Assembly: GCA_024276255.1 (NCBI GenBank)
Contig: JAJRXO010000458.1
Span: forward strand, 1-5,637
Direction of reading: 5' to 3'
Origin: Chloroflexota bacterium
Lineage (GTDB): Bacteria; Chloroflexota; Anaerolineae; J102
Length of the DNA stretch: 5,637 bases
A model generated the notes under the pieces. The model was not told where the DNA came from and ran no database searches. It worked only from the letters and a program-made list of their open reading frames with translations. This document shows, in pieces, positions 5,605 through 5,637 of the stretch. How positions within the stretch are numbered: position 1 is the stretch's first letter; each line of letters starts with the position of its first letter. Made by a program: the position numbers and the translations under genes.

Positions 5605-5637
5605 ATAGTATGAAGCTGATATATCAGCAGGCTATCA
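5605..5637 (-). promoter_or_regulatory. Possible promoter with overlapping 14-bp palindrome
   Basis: Immediately upstream of the riboswitch P1 helix lies GCTGATATATCAGC (5628-5615), a perfect 14-bp palindrome. It includes TGA-TATATC (5626-5618), which resembles an extended -10 element (TGn plus four of six bases of TATAAT). A second weak -10-like hexamer, CATACT, is at 5612-5607. Either would start the transcript close to the aptamer's 5' end. No recognisable -35 is visible before the window ends. The palindrome could also be a repressor or activator site. All of this is inference from position and sequence. Confidence 0.3.

Noticed and set aside
5131..5613. A 160-codon plus-strand open frame through the riboswitch region
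   Set aside because: It runs antisense through the aptamer and terminator, whose RNA signals explain the sequence, and has no recognisable protein features.

Overview
The window is bacterial and codes on one strand only. All five genes lie on the minus strand, so transcription runs from the right edge (base 5637) to the left edge. They form a compact operon for cobalamin (corrinoid)-dependent methyl transfer. No amber codon interrupts either MttB-type gene, so these are non-pyrrolysine members of the family and pyrrolysine decoding is not needed. The DNA looks moderately GC-rich. A degenerate heptamer tandem repeat (CGTAATA/CGCAATA type) sits between two genes. I associate such repeats with Chloroflexota (Anaerolineae-type) genomes, but this taxonomic guess is weak.

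Layout in order of transcription. Bases 5637-5605 hold a possible promoter with a 14-bp palindrome. Bases 5604-5467 are a cobalamin riboswitch aptamer, followed at 5437-5397 by an intrinsic terminator with a bulged GC-rich stem and a T-rich tail. About 245 nt of further leader follows with several short hairpins and no convincing gene. Then come an MttB-type methyltransferase (5151-3715, 478 aa), a methyltetrahydrofolate:corrinoid methyltransferase of the pterin-binding MtgA/AcsE type (3630-2758, 290 aa), a corrinoid protein (2677-2036, 213 aa), a second MttB-type methyltransferase (2008-545, 487 aa) and a second corrinoid protein (516 to beyond the left edge, 172 codons visible).

The inferred scheme follows the glycine-betaine MtgB/MtgC/MtgA type of pathway. 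An MttB-type enzyme moves a methyl group from a substrate, most likely a quaternary or tertiary amine, to the Co(I) corrinoid of its partner protein. The pterin-binding enzyme then moves that methyl group to tetrahydrofolate. The locus carries two different MttB-type enzymes and two corrinoid proteins but only one visible folate-side enzyme, so two demethylation modules may feed one folate acceptor. The riboswitch and terminator suggest that high cobalamin shuts the operon off. The substrates cannot be read from the sequence. No corrinoid reductive activase, transporter or regulator is inside the window.
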